Assembly (NCBI GenBank): GCA_963813345.1
Contig: CAWEYR010000024.1
Span: 186,001-250,000 of the forward strand
DNA: 64,000 nucleotides
Reading direction: 5' to 3'
DNA from: CAWDDA01 sp963813345
GTDB taxonomy: Bacteria > Acidobacteriota > Blastocatellia > RBC074
The notes beneath the pieces were generated by a model, which was given only the letters and a program-made list of their open reading frames with translations, had not been told where the DNA came from and made no database searches. Positions 1-9,156 of the stretch are shown in pieces (positions within the stretch are counted from its first letter, which is position 1; each line of letters begins with the position of its first letter). The translations under genes and the position numbers were made by a program.

Positions 1-245
1 GCGGGAGTATTGCGATAAATACCATCCTCCCGCTCAAGCATCCCAAGCGCGACAAGTGCATCAAAGAAATCCCGCGCGCTGCGTGGGTGGAACTCAAGGC
101 GTTTGGCAAGGCTGCTGGAATCAAGCGGCGATTTTGAGAGCTCAGTGAACAATCCCACCTCGACCGCGCTCAAGAGCACTTTCGATCCCCAAAAGCCGAG
201 ACCGAGCTGCATTATCTGATCGGGGGCAACTACCTTTTCTGACAT
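1..245 (-). CDS. O-methyltransferase-type protein, N-terminal part (runs off left edge)
   Basis: An open frame starts at an ATG at 245 and continues leftward out of the window without a stop. A GAGGAG ribosome-binding site lies about 10 bases upstream. The 81 visible residues resemble the N-terminal winged-helix dimerisation domain of class I O-methyltransferases of the acetylserotonin/hydroxyneurosporene type: an LGLGFWGSKVLLSAVEVGLF-like helix, then LAKRLEFHPRSARDFFDALV and GMLER. The SAM-binding domain would lie outside the window, so the substrate cannot be guessed. The family call is an inference from the N-terminal domain only. Confidence 0.65.
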   Translation of the reverse strand, partial: MSEKVVAPDQIMQLGLGFWGSKVLLSAVEVGLFTELSKSPLDSSSLAKRLEFHPRSARDFFDALVALGMLEREDGIYRNTP

Positions 246-270
246 TAAGTATTATCTCCTCAATTAGTTG

Positions 271-789
271 TTAAATGATGCGCATAACGCTGGTGCCGCA
301 TCCTACTTGATTGGCAGGGCGCGCTTTCAAGAGTGCGATCTGGCCCGTGTGATAGGCGTTGTGCTGGAGAATGCCGAGGACCGTTTCGCCGATGGTGACG
401 CCGGTTGCCAGCTCACGCGATCGTGCCGTTCCAACCAACGCTTCGTAATCGATAACGGTAGACCGTAGCTGTTCCTCAAGCCGGCCCGTCGACGAAGCCA
501 ACGAGGCCTTTACTTCCGCCCACGCTCTGTCGCTCGACTCGGTGATTTCCTGCCAGTCTCCTTCCTCGGGCCATGCAGGATCTGATCCGCGAAGCCGGCG
601 CACAACTTCGTTCTGCCATGCGATCATATGCAGAACCACTTCCCAGATGCTGTGTCTGCCCTCAATCGGATGAGACGCAGCATCACTCGCAGAGAGGCCC
701 GCAATCAGACTTTCAGTCGAAGGGCCATACCACGGGTCGCCTGAGTATGCTTTGCGAAGCGAATCGATTATCTGCAGATCTAGTGGCAT
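271..789 (-). CDS. DinB-family putative metal-dependent protein
   Basis: A 172-residue protein of the DinB/YfiT four-helix-bundle superfamily. The start at 789 is chosen because GAGGAG lies 7 bases upstream; the frame is open farther upstream, but that stretch looks non-coding and overlaps the divergent gene at 856. His54 (VVLHMIAWQ) together with His143 and His147 (LQHNAYHTGQ) fits the three-histidine metal site of the family, and HxxxHxGQI is its hallmark. Family members include thiol transferases and DNA-damage-inducible proteins; the activity here is unknown. It lies 25 bases upstream (genome left) of the partial methyltransferase, same strand order, so co-transcription is plausible. Confidence 0.8.
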   Translation of the reverse strand: MPLDLQIIDSLRKAYSGDPWYGPSTESLIAGLSASDAASHPIEGRHSIWEVVLHMIAWQNEVVRRLRGSDPAWPEEGDWQEITESSDRAWAEVKASLASSTGRLEEQLRSTVIDYEALVGTARSRELATGVTIGETVLGILQHNAYHTGQIALLKARPANQVGCGTSVMRII

Positions 790-855
790 CTGAACTCTCC
801 TCACTGGAACAGATAACTGCGGTATCGTACTATTTAGCGCGGGAGGACACCACAA

Positions 856-1491
856 ATGAAGTCGAGAATCATTCTTTGCGCAGGACTGCTGATTGTATTC
901 AGTGTATCGATCGCTCTCGGGCAGGTAAAGAACGAGCCGGGATTCAAAACCATCTTTGACGGCAAGAGTTTCACTGGCTGGAAGATGGCCGAGGAGCACC
1001 AGGATGCGTGGTCGATCAAGGAAGGCGCTTTCGTCGCGCACGGCGAACGCAGCCATTTGTATTACGTCGGCGACGAGCAGCCGTTTGTGAATTTCGAACT
1101 CCGTCTGGATTGCAAGACTGAGCCGGGCTCAAACGGCGGTATCTATATCCATACGCAATATCAGCCGACAGGCTGGCCAAAGCATGGATATGAAGTGCAG
1201 GTCAATCAGACGCACACCGACTGGCGAAAAACCGGGAGTCTGTACGGCGTCCAGGATGTTAGAGAGCAGCTTGCGAAGGATGGCGAGTGGTATTCGTATT
1301 CGATCGTCGTCAAGGGCAAGCACATTACGATCAAGGTCAATGACAAGGTGGCTGTTGACTGGGATGAACCAGCCGATCAAAAGCCTGGCACTGACTTCAC
1401 ACGCGTCCTGGACAAGGGAACCTTCGCACTCCAGGCGCACGATCCAAAGAGCGTCGTGATGTTCAAGAATATCCGGGTGAAGAGACTGTAA
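856..1491 (+). CDS. Secreted DUF1080 (3-keto-disaccharide hydrolase-like) protein
   Basis: A 211-residue protein with a signal peptide (MKSRIILCAGLLIVFSVSIALG) followed by one DUF1080 jelly-roll domain. The domain opens with FKTIFDGKSFTGW and continues with a GSNGGIYIHTQYQ segment and KGTFALQAHD...FKNIRVKRL at the end, the standard signature of the family (concanavalin-like fold). Characterised members hydrolyse 3-keto-glycosides or bind sugars outside the cytoplasm. GGGAGG lies 9 bases before the ATG. It is transcribed divergently from the DinB gene across a 66-base gap that must hold both promoters. A long inverted repeat follows the stop codon. Confidence 0.85.
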   Translation: MKSRIILCAGLLIVFSVSIALGQVKNEPGFKTIFDGKSFTGWKMAEEHQDAWSIKEGAFVAHGERSHLYYVGDEQPFVNFELRLDCKTEPGSNGGIYIHTQYQPTGWPKHGYEVQVNQTHTDWRKTGSLYGVQDVREQLAKDGEWYSYSIVVKGKHITIKVNDKVAVDWDEPADQKPGTDFTRVLDKGTFALQAHDPKSVVMFKNIRVKRL

Positions 1492-1503
1492 GGAATGAGA
1501 AAG

Positions 1504-1586
1504 GTACGTTGTACCGCCTTTAGGCGGAATCTTCAGACGTCACCTTGAGACGTCAAAAGATTCCGCCTGAAGGCGGTACAACGTAC
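1504..1586. repeat. Long inverted repeat, module D (GTACGTTGTACCGCC)
   Basis: Two 30-base arms (1504-1533 and 1557-1586) match as an inverted repeat with one mismatch. They begin GTACGTTGTACCGCC and contain AGGCGGAATCTT. The loop contains a second small palindrome (GACGTC twice). The element sits between the 3' ends of two convergent genes, so it could act as a bidirectional terminator. The same arm sequence recurs beside rnpB at 51877 and, as an outer arm, at 7452, so it is also a dispersed repeat. Confidence 0.85.
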
Positions 1587-1594
1587 TAAGAATG

Positions 1595-2119
1595 CTATTG
1601 TTTCTTTAGGTACGCGTCCGGGTTGGCTTTGATCGGATCGATGCAACCTGCGCAGCACACATAGAAAACCCTTCCGTTCACTTCGCTCTTGAGTTCCTTA
1701 TTCACTGGAGTTCCCGTCACCGGGCAAGTCTCAATGCCGTCACCCTTTCCCAGGAACTCTTTTGGCGCCGCTTCGGGTGCCTTGGCCTTCTCTTCCTTCT
1801 GAATTGCTTTCTTTTGCTCCTCCACGCTTGGCTTCACGTAGAGTTCCGGGTTGGCCTTGGCCTTGGCCACGCAGTTGGTGCAGCAGAAATAGACCGTTCG
1901 TCCGAAAAGCTCAGCGCTCTCCGATTTCGAGATCGGCTCCGCAGTTACCGGACAGGTCTCTATGCCATCTCCCTTGCCAAGGAATTTCCCGTCCTTTTGG
2001 CTCTTTGCTTTATCGGAGTGGTCGTGCCCTTCGTGACCCTGAGCCAGGGCAAGCGATGAGACGGCGACAAGAACGAGTGTCGCGAAAAGTAAATGAACAA
2101 GAACCGCTGATTTTTTCAT
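1595..2119 (-). CDS. Secreted protein with two tandem cysteine-rich metal-binding modules
   Basis: A 174-residue protein: signal peptide (residues 1-26 ending SLALAQ), a His-rich stretch GHEGHDHSD, then two near-identical modules at about 46-95 and 121-174. Each starts GKGDGIETCPVT and continues with a V-F/Y-x-C-C-x-x-C motif followed by KANPxxY. This Cys spacing resembles YHS/TRASH-type heavy-metal-binding domains. Together with the His-rich linker it suggests periplasmic copper or other soft-metal binding (inference). The start at 2119 was chosen because a typical signal peptide begins there. The two modules clearly arose by duplication. No metal transporter or sensor is adjacent. Confidence 0.75.
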   Translation of the reverse strand: MKKSAVLVHLLFATLVLVAVSSLALAQGHEGHDHSDKAKSQKDGKFLGKGDGIETCPVTAEPISKSESAELFGRTVYFCCTNCVAKAKANPELYVKPSVEEQKKAIQKEEKAKAPEAAPKEFLGKGDGIETCPVTGTPVNKELKSEVNGRVFYVCCAGCIDPIKANPDAYLKKQ

Positions 2120-2142
2120 AATTGATTCCTTCCTCAATAACC

Positions 2143-2883
2143 CTAACCAAATAACCTGCCGAAATAGTGTGGAACCACCTTCCTCCACCACGGCCAGTCG
2201 TGATCCACATCGTGTCCCCAAATATCGAGCCAGTGCGGTATGCCTTTGCTCGAAAGTATACCTGACAGCTGCCGTGATCTCTCAGGGGCCTCGAACGCTC
2301 CCTGCCCCGAAAAGATGATGATGCTTCTTCCGCCGTTCCTCAATACCGGCAAATGGTAATGATCATCAAGCTTCGGAAGGTACTCAACTGGATTGTTGAA
2401 ATAAACATCATCGTTGTGAAAGCCGTCGAGATAGCTTCGAATATCATAACTGCCACTCAACAGAATCGCCCCACCAAAGAGATCCGAATGCCTGAAGAAC
2501 AGGTTTCCCGCCAGATAGGCTCCCAAACTGATTCCGAGAACGATCGGAAGCGCTCCCGGATCTTTGCAGTCACTTCGAATCAGCGGAAGGACTTCTTCCG
2601 TGACATAGCTGTCGTAGCGCTTGAGCCATTCTATCTTTTCCCAGGGAGCAGCGTGGTTGTTCAGCAGAGCCAGCCGATTGACACTATTGATTGAATAGAC
2701 CTTCGCCTTGCCGTTTTCGAGAAACGACTCCACCGAATTGATAAGATGAAACCGTTCGTATTCCAGGAAATCGGCTGCTGCCGTCGGAAGCATCAGCACG
2801 GGCGGGCCATAGTGCCCGTAAGCGACGAGCGGCATTTCCTGGTTAAGCCTGTGGCTGTACCACGAGGTAATGTCACGGCGCAT
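2143..2883 (-). CDS. Esterase-like alpha/beta hydrolase
   Basis: About 246 residues, cytoplasmic (no signal peptide). The nucleophile elbow is GISLGAY, in the position of GxSxG in the putative-esterase (PF00756, FrmB/EstA-like) family. A late D/H region (WGHDVDHDWPWWRKVVPHYF) supplies the probable catalytic histidine. The N-terminal YSHRLNQEMPLVAYGHYGPPVLMLPTA strand is typical of this family. The start at 2883 is preferred over one three codons upstream because GAGGAG lies 9 bases before it. The gene ends 23 bases before the metal-binding gene, in the same direction. The substrate is unknown. Confidence 0.75.
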   Translation of the reverse strand: MRRDITSWYSHRLNQEMPLVAYGHYGPPVLMLPTAAADFLEYERFHLINSVESFLENGKAKVYSINSVNRLALLNNHAAPWEKIEWLKRYDSYVTEEVLPLIRSDCKDPGALPIVLGISLGAYLAGNLFFRHSDLFGGAILLSGSYDIRSYLDGFHNDDVYFNNPVEYLPKLDDHYHLPVLRNGGRSIIIFSGQGAFEAPERSRQLSGILSSKGIPHWLDIWGHDVDHDWPWWRKVVPHYFGRLFG

Positions 2884-2913
2884 CGAAATCAACTCCTCTC
2901 ACTCGGGTGGGGT

Positions 2914-2935
2914 GCGCCAGGCTTCAGTCTGGCGC
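2914..2935. repeat. Short hairpin, module C (GCGCCAGGCT)
   Basis: GCGCCAGGCT pairs with AGTCTGGCGC (9 of 10 positions). The same GCGCCAGGCT...CTGGCGCTCCC module forms the large double hairpin at 19616 and is related to the element at 20651. It lies in the 60-base gap between the M28 peptidase and esterase genes. Confidence 0.7.
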
Positions 2936-2947
2936 TCCCAAGGCTAA

Positions 2948-4607
2948 CTAGTTCGCCATCAACTCGGGCGCTAACTGCTTGTCGACTTTTGGTCTTGTCG
3001 GGCGATTCCCAACTTCCCAGGCGGTGGCCATTACCGTTTTGGTTATCTTCTCCATCTTTGTGTAGTCGATCTTGTCGGCATGATCCGATGGCCGGTGATA
3101 GTCCTGATGAACGCCGCTGAAGTAGAAGATGATCGGGATTCCCTTTCGCGCGTAATTGTAGTGGTCGCTGCGATAGAAGAATCGTTGCGGATCCTTTGGA
3201 TCATCGTACTTGTAGTTGAACTTCAGCTTGAGATAAGTGTCATTTACCGATTCGCTCAGGACTCCAAGCTCAGTGCTCATCATCTTTGATCCAATGACAT
3301 AGACTTCGTCAGGGCCTGTGAGATCGGCATTCGACGGATTCTTATCGCTCGCGTCGCGACTACGTCCTATCATATCAATGTTGAGCTGGGTCACGATCTG
3401 ATCGAGCGGAACCACAGGATAGTCTGTCACGTACTGTGATCCCCAGAGCCCCTTCTCCTCGCCCGCATGCCACACGAACAAAAGCGATCGCCTGAGGACG
3501 TGCCGCACCCTTGGCAAAGGCCTCCGCCATCGCCAACACCGCCACCGTACCTGAACCATCATCATCGGCTCCATTCAAGATCACGTCTTCACCGGGCGCG
3601 CTGCCAGCGGCCGGATTACGAATGCCTACATGGTCATAGTGAGCACCGATAGCAACATACTCGTTCTTGAGCCTTGCGTCGGAACCCTCGAGAATACCAA
3701 TCACATTCTGCGTATAGCTCTGCTCATAGGTCATGCCGATCTGGAACTTTGCCTGTTTGGTGGCACTGAGGTCGAATGATTCACCGGTTTCACCGGCAGT
3801 CAGCGCTTTGGCCAGATCGTCACCCGACTTCCTTTCGCCTTCAAAGAGTTGCCTGGCAGCCTTGTCCGAAATCACGATCGACGGTATCGGTCGGTCCTCC
3901 TCTTTCTGAAACTTCTCCGGTTGCCAGTTGGATCCGCGCTCCACGGACCGCTGTTGCTCCTGTGCAAAGTTGTGCGTCGGCCCCGCAACAACGAGAGCGC
4001 CCTTTGCGCCGTTCTTCTTCAAATATGCGAGCGGCCCCTGGAAATCAACACCTTCCTTCGCCGCTCGCAAATCGTTCAACGATACGCCACGCGGAAACCC
4101 GCTCCCAACAATGATCGCAATCTTATCTTTGACGTCAATTCCCTTGTAAGCATTGATCCCTTTTGCAGGGTAGTACCAGCCGTTGCCCACATACGCCAGG
4201 GACCCGGTTGCGGAACCCGGGCTGGGCCGGGCGATAAAGTCCACACCCATGACCAACGCAGTTCCATTCAGCGTCGCGGAACTCACTTTGGGATCGACTT
4301 TGCCTTTGCGCAAAGAGATCTTCTGAAAGTAGGTATTGTTATCGCCTCCGGGTTTGACACCCCATAACGACAGGTTCATCGCAATAAACTTGGCCGTGAG
4401 GTCGAGACCGCGCGAGGGAGTATCGCGCCCCTCCATCTCGTCCGAGGCGATGAAATAGAGATACTCTTTGAGACGCTCTGCCTTAATGGCATCGAAATTG
4501 ACCCGGATCGCGGTCTTCTTGCCCTGGGCCTGCGCCGGGGCCATGAGAGCGCACGAAAGACTTGCCACCAGGAGCCACACAGATATCCTGTTTTTCACGG
4601 TTGTCAC
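2948..4607 (-). CDS. Secreted M28 family zinc peptidase (one frameshift)
   Basis: Two overlapping frames (4607-3375 and 3574-2948) together make one M28 aminopeptidase of about 550 residues. The order is: signal peptide ending PAQAQG; N-terminal region with DEMEGRDTPSRGLDLTAKFI; a PA-type inserted domain (GALVVAGPTH); and the catalytic domain. Zinc and catalytic residues are visible: GAHYDHVG, NGADDDGSGT, HAGEEKGLWGS, NIDMIGR and YHRPSDHADKI. Reading the sequence with one base fewer in the GCC/CAGG stretch near 3491 joins AKGAARPQ to RSLLFVWHAGEEKG. Because all metal ligands are intact I favour a sequencing error over a true pseudogene. The role is probably extracellular or periplasmic peptide degradation. 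Confidence 0.8.
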
Positions 4608-4662
4608 CCTTCCTCCTCACAAATGATCATCATTTTCTCACATTGCGGGCTGTGAATGGAGT

Positions 4663-4971
4663 TCAGAGACTTCGAGGTTTAAGGAGTTGATCAAGCAGGT
4701 TGGCGCACTCTGCGCTGCGTTCGGCGAGATTGCGGTCAAGTCGTTCGTGTTCAGCTTTGATGCGGTAGAGCTCGTCGGCGAGATTCAATGCAGTCAGAAT
4801 GGCCACTTTGCGCGAGTCGATAGTACTGCCGGCAGACGAAATCTCCTGCATACGCTTCTCGACAAGTGTCGCAAGCTCCTGAATGCGGTCATCATTACCG
4901 TCCGAGACAACGATACTGAACGTATCGTTGAAGATTTGAACCTTAACCGTGTGGGGAGAGTCCTCGGTCAT
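4663..4971 (-). CDS. zapA: Cell division protein ZapA
   Basis: A protein of about 102 residues with the ZapA core VKVQIFNDTFSIVVSDG...RIQELATLVEKRMQEI and the downstream helix RKVAILTALNLADELYRIKAE that forms the tetramer coiled coil. ZapA crosslinks FtsZ filaments at midcell. Its position after pheT and a coiled-coil gene is the conserved order in many bacteria. I chose MTEDSPHTVKV at 4971 as the start; the frame opens farther upstream (5022), overlapping the previous gene, so the start is not certain. Confidence 0.82.
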   Translation of the reverse strand: MTEDSPHTVKVQIFNDTFSIVVSDGNDDRIQELATLVEKRMQEISSAGSTIDSRKVAILTALNLADELYRIKAEHERLDRNLAERSAECANLLDQLLKPRSL

Positions 4972-4990
4972 TCGTCGCATCAAGGCCCGG

Positions 4991-5266
4991 TTACTTTTTG
5001 ACAACCTCTGCTTCTGTCTCAAGGACAGAAATGGCGTCGAGCATCGCTTCCACTTTCAGGCGCACCGAATCTCGATCAGCGAGCAGCCGTTCGAGTTGTG
5101 CCTCCAAACGGTCGCGATCCGACTGGACCGCATCGAATTCCCGCCTCATTACGACCAGCTCGCGCTCGAGATTGTCCCTTTGGAACTTCAAACTCTTACA
5201 GAGCTCTACAGTGCGGTAGATCTTATCTTCAAGGTGGGAAAACTTTTCAAGACCAGCAACGGGCAT
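4991..5266 (-). CDS. Coiled-coil protein, ZapB-like
   Basis: A 91-residue almost purely helical protein. LEKFSHLEDKIYRTVELCKSLKFQRDNLERELVVMRREFD and the following heptads (RDRLEAQLERLL) predict one long coiled coil. It ends 20 bases before the chosen zapA start, in the same direction. Small coiled-coil proteins adjacent to zapA often act like ZapB, which bridges the Z-ring through ZapA; that function is inferred from context and shape. There is no clear sequence hallmark beyond the coiled coil. Confidence 0.6.
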   Translation of the reverse strand: MPVAGLEKFSHLEDKIYRTVELCKSLKFQRDNLERELVVMRREFDAVQSDRDRLEAQLERLLADRDSVRLKVEAMLDAISVLETEAEVVKK

Positions 5267-5376
5267 TATCAGAGCTCCTGTGCCTTCATTTCACGATTCC
5301 CGCGGCACATCGTTTCGTCCTTGTGTTCCGTTCTTCCGTTCTTCCGTTCGGCAGTTCTTCATTCAGTCCCTGGCGA

Positions 5377-7442
5377 CTACCGGACCTCAGCTTTGAACTT
5401 CCTCACCACTTCTTCGATGACCCGGCTATGCGCAGAATTGACTTCAGACTCGGTGAGGGTACGACTGTCAGAGCGATAGCGGAATGCAAGTGCCAGCGCT
5501 CGTTTCCCGGCCGGAAGTTCCTTCCCAGTGTACAGATCAAAAAGCTTTACCCCAATCAGTTCGGGAATTCCCAGACCAAGAATCGATTCTTCAATCTCCC
5601 CGAACGATGACCGCGTCATCCACTAGTATCGACAGGTCCCGTAGCACCGCCGGAAACCTTGGAAGAGCGCGATATCTGCTCTCAACTTTCTCGGACGCAA
5701 GAATAAGACTAAAGTCGAGCTCCGCAACGAAGACTTCCTGCTTGAACTTGAATTCGGCAGCCACCTTCGGATGAAGCTGGCCAATCAGTCCTGCGTTCCT
5801 GCCGTTGAGCGATATTACCGCAGCACGCCCCGGATGCAAATACCGAATCTCTTCCGTATGACTGAAGCGAGGCGTTTTTCTTGCGAGATTCTCAAAGATT
5901 GCTTCAATCGCACCCTTGAGATCCAAAAAATCCGCTCGCACTGAGGTTGCCGTCCAGTCGAGCTCGTTCCGCATCCCGGTTAGAACAACCCCCAGAACTT
6001 CGGTCTCGATCGGCCGCTCGCCTTCCGCAGCTTCAAAACACTTTCCAAGCTCGTACAGCCGCACGTTTCGGGTTCCATGATTCAGATTGCGCGCGACAGA
6101 ATCGAACAAACCCGGGAGCAGAGTCGTGCGCATCTGCGCCTCGGTTTCGTCTATCGGGTTGGTCAACATAAGCTTGCTTGCCACCTGCGAGGAGCTGAGC
6201 AGTCGATCGCTCTCGCCGTTTACAAAGCTGAAGTTCATCGCCTCGTGAAACCCGAAGCCTGAAAGCGTCCTCCTCACTGTCCGGCGGTCCTGCTCACCAT
6301 ACAGATACGCTCCAGCCGACGCACCTCCCGGAATCGTCAATTTTAACCGGTCATATCCGCGTATCCGCACAACTTCCTCGATCAGGTCTTCCTCGTTGGC
6401 AAGATCGTACCGCCAGCTTGGACTTATGGCTCGAAGTGTCTTTCCGCGGAGTGTCTATCTCAACCTGAAGACCAAGAGACGTCAATATGAGCGCGGCCTG
6501 GTCGAGTCTTACAGGCAAGCCAGTAAGCGCTTTGTAACGGCTCGTCCGAAACTCAATCGGTTGCGGCACTGGCGGCGGAACGCGTACATCGATCACACCT
6601 TCAAGAACCTCTCCACCCGCGAGCTCGGCGATCAGTGCTGCTGCACGATCGTTTGCGCGCACAACCATCTCGTAGTCAGTGCCCCGCTCGAAACGATACG
6701 ATGCTTCTGTGTTCATTCCCAGAGCCCGCGCTGTCCGGCGAACCGATGATGGCAGGAAATACGCGCTTTCAAGAAGCACGTTCGTGGTCTCAGCCGTGAT
6801 TTCGGAATCGGCTCCACCCATTATGCCGGCTAGCGCTACTGCACGTTCATCATCCGCAATCACCAGCATGTCAGTGCCGAGCTCTCGCTCAACGCCGTCG
6901 AGCGTGACCAGCTTTTCACCGAGTCGCGCCCTTCTGACAATGATCTTCGCGCCGCCTAACCGATCCAGATCAAACGCATGCAGCGGATGTCCGAGTTCAA
7001 AGAGTACATAGTTCGTGATATCCGCAACATTGTTAATGCTTCGAACGCCTACAGACTCAAGTCGCGATACGAGCCAGTCGGGTGAAGGGCCGACCTTGAC
7101 CCCGCGAATGACGCGCGCCGTGTACCGGGGGCACAAATCAAAGTCGTTGATTTCGACGCCGGCGACGCTCGAAGCCGGAATCTGTGACTGATTGAGTTTG
7201 AACGCGGGCAATCTTGCGGCGCTGCCTTCGATAGCGGCGACTTCCCTGGCAATACCGAAGTGAGAAAGACAATCAGGACGATTCGATGTGAGATCGAGTT
7301 CAAAGACGTTATCAAAGGGTGCGGTCGCATGCTTCTCGATTGAGTCGACAGCCAGGCCCGCCATCGTCAGCTTCTTTGCAAGGTCCGCAGGCTTGCGCTT
7401 CACATCAACAAGCTCAGTCAGCCAGGAATAATTGATCTTCAT
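5377..7442 (-). CDS. pheT: Phenylalanine--tRNA ligase beta subunit (two frameshifts)
   Basis: Three overlapping frames (7442-6351, 6370-5591, 5619-5377) form one PheT of about 688 residues. The order is: N-terminal MKINYSWLTELVDV; the B3/B4 editing domain; RRTARALGMNTEASYRFERGTD; a B5 domain reaching SPSWRYDLANEEDLIEEVVRIRGYDR; the catalytic-like domain; and a C-terminal ferredoxin-fold anticodon-binding domain beginning YRALPRFPAVLRDLSILVDD. Joining needs one base fewer in the TTT at 6441 and one fewer near 5604. The N-terminus goes straight from AGLAVDSIE to TSNRPDCLSHFGIAREVA, so the EMAPII-like tRNA-binding B2 domain of the usual ~800-residue PheT is missing; this is a short form. The gene is essential in bacteria, so the breaks are almost certainly sequence errors. 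Confidence 0.9.
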
Positions 7443-7451
7443 AAGAAAACT

Positions 7452-7584
7452 GTACGTTGTACGCAGGGGATCTCACGCGAAGCCGCGAAGACGCGAAAAG
7501 AACTAAAGAAATGCTGTCTTTGAATCACGGTTATTCTTTTTCGCGTCTTCGCGGCTTCGCGTGAGATCCCTGCGTACGACGTAC
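7452..7584. repeat. Nested long inverted repeat, modules D outer and B inner
   Basis: Arms of about 50 bases (from 7452, and 7534-7584) are inverted copies. The outer 12-15 bases start GTACGTTGTACG, like module D at 1504. The inner part is CTCACGCGAAGCCGCGAAG followed by ACGCGAAAAG, identical to the element at 36323. It fills the gap between pheS and pheT, which would otherwise be co-transcribed, so transcription must read through or be modulated by a very strong hairpin. Confidence 0.9.
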
Positions 7585-7588
7585 CTCG

Positions 7589-8623
7589 TTACTGAAACTG
7601 CTCGAGGAAGCGCACGTCGTTCTCGTAAAGGAGGCGAATGTCGTCCAAACCGTACATCAATGCGCACATCCGATCGATACCCAGGCCAAATGCAAAACCC
7701 GAAAACTCCTGAGGATCAATGTCGACCCGGCTGAGAACATTGGGGTGCACCATCCCAGAGCCCCCAAGCTCTATCCACCCGCTGCCTTTGCATATCCGGC
7801 AGCCTGAGCCTCCGCACTTGAAACAGCTGTAGTCGACTTCCGCACTTGGTTCTGTAAACGGAAAGTACGATGCGCGAAAACGCGTTCGTGTTTGCGGACC
7901 AAACATTCGACCTACGAACTCGTTCAGCGTTCCCTTAAGGTCGCCGAGGGTTACCCCACGATCGACAAGGAGGCCTTCCACCTGAAAGAACATCGGGTTA
8001 TGCGTCGCATCGGGTGTGTCCCGTCTGAAGACCCTTCCTGGCGCTATAACACGCAATGGCGGCCTTCGCTTCTGCATGGCATGAATTTGAACATTCGACG
8101 TCTGAGAGCGCAGCGCCAGTCCGTTTTCGAGATAAAACGTGTCCTGAGGGCTCCGGGCCGGATGATTCAAGGGAATATTGAGCGCTTCAAAGTTGAAGAA
8201 GTCTGTCTCGATCTCAGGGCCATCCTCAATTGTGTAGCCCATTGAAACAAAGACTTCTTCGATACGTTCGCGCAACAGAGTGATCGGATGATAATGCCCT
8301 GCAGGGAGGCGCCGTCCGGGCAGTGTGACATCGATCCTCTCGCGATCCAGCAACTGGGATTCCCGTGCCGCAGCGAACTCCGTCTGAAACGCGGCGACTC
8401 TCGCTTCAACGGAATCCTTGAATTCATTGAGAAACTTGCCTGCCTCGCGGCGATCTTCCGCAGAAAGCGTTCCAAGCTTCTTCATTTCTGCCGCGAGAAT
8501 TCCGTTCTTGCGACCCAGCCAGTGATCTCGTAAGGCGACCACCTGCGACTCGTCTGTCACCAGATCAGCCTGTCTGGCAAATTCGCTTTTCAGCTCAGCA
8601 ATTCTTTCGGTCATCGTCGTCAT
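7589..8623 (-). CDS. pheS: Phenylalanine--tRNA ligase alpha subunit
   Basis: A 344-residue class II synthetase subunit. It has an N-terminal coiled coil (residues 1-85). Motif 2 is in RVIAPGRVFRRDTPDATHNPMFFQVEGL; the motif 3 region is FGLGIDRMCALMYGLDDIRLLYENDVRFLEQF. A C-x2-C pair (SCFKCGGSGCRICKGSGW) between motifs 2 and 3 looks like a zinc knuckle, present in many bacterial PheS proteins. It pairs with PheT to charge tRNA-Phe. It follows rplT with a 103-base gap that contains a hairpin. An alternative start lies three codons in (MTERIAEL). Confidence 0.95.
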   Translation of the reverse strand: MTTMTERIAELKSEFARQADLVTDESQVVALRDHWLGRKNGILAAEMKKLGTLSAEDRREAGKFLNEFKDSVEARVAAFQTEFAAARESQLLDRERIDVTLPGRRLPAGHYHPITLLRERIEEVFVSMGYTIEDGPEIETDFFNFEALNIPLNHPARSPQDTFYLENGLALRSQTSNVQIHAMQKRRPPLRVIAPGRVFRRDTPDATHNPMFFQVEGLLVDRGVTLGDLKGTLNEFVGRMFGPQTRTRFRASYFPFTEPSAEVDYSCFKCGGSGCRICKGSGWIELGGSGMVHPNVLSRVDIDPQEFSGFAFGLGIDRMCALMYGLDDIRLLYENDVRFLEQFQ

Positions 8624-8655
8624 TGGAACCCCGAAACACCGCTCTCATAACAGAA

Positions 8656-8697
8656 GACCCAAGACTTCTCCAGACGCGGGCCCGGAAGACTTGGGTC
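8656..8697. terminator. Hairpin between rplT and pheS
   Basis: GACCCAAG...CTTGGGTC, extended by imperfect pairing of GACTTCT/GGAAGAC, encloses GCGGGCCCGG. This is the main structure in the 103-base gap. It lacks an obvious downstream T-run on the minus strand, so it could be an attenuator, a processing site or another intergenic repeat rather than a classical terminator. Confidence 0.45.
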
Positions 8698-8726
8698 CAT
8701 TCCACTGAAAGAGCCGGGGGGCTTCT

Positions 8727-9101
8727 TCAGACTGCTACTGTCCCGGTGTCAAGGGCCTTCTTTGCTGAGCCAACCAGCTCGGCAAAAGCATTTGGTTCAT
8801 TGACCGCGAGATCAGCCAGGACACGCCTGTCGAGGTTGATTCCTGCGACCTTCAGCCCGTGCATAAACTGGCTGTAGTTCAATCCGTTTATTCGGGCTGC
8901 GGCACCGATTCTGATGATCCAGAGCGAGCGAAAATCTCGTTTTTTGAGTTTGCGTCCGACGTAAGCGAACTTCAATCCACGCTCAACCGACTCTTTCATC
9001 GAGCGGTAGAGTTTGCTCTTTGTCCCACGATAGCCACTCGACAACTTCTCCAGCTTCTTGCGCTTGTCAAGTCGCTTGCTTCCACGTTTTGCTCGAGGCA
9101 T
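8727..9101 (-). CDS. rplT: 50S ribosomal protein L20
   Basis: A 124-residue L20: MPRAKRGSKRLDKRKK, then AKGYRG-like SGYRGTKSKLYR, RKLKKRDFRSLWIIRIGAAARINGLNYSQFMHGLK and NRRxLADLA-like DRRVLADLAVNEPNAFAELV. It binds 23S rRNA early in 50S assembly and in other bacteria autoregulates the infC-rpmI-rplT operon. The usual partner rpmI is 55 bases upstream. Length and composition are normal. Confidence 0.97.
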   Translation of the reverse strand: MPRAKRGSKRLDKRKKLEKLSSGYRGTKSKLYRSMKESVERGLKFAYVGRKLKKRDFRSLWIIRIGAAARINGLNYSQFMHGLKVAGINLDRRVLADLAVNEPNAFAELVGSAKKALDTGTVAV

Positions 9102-9156
9102 TGACTTCTCCTCTCAAGTCTCTAAAAAAAGAAAAAGACCAATTCAGGTCCGATAA

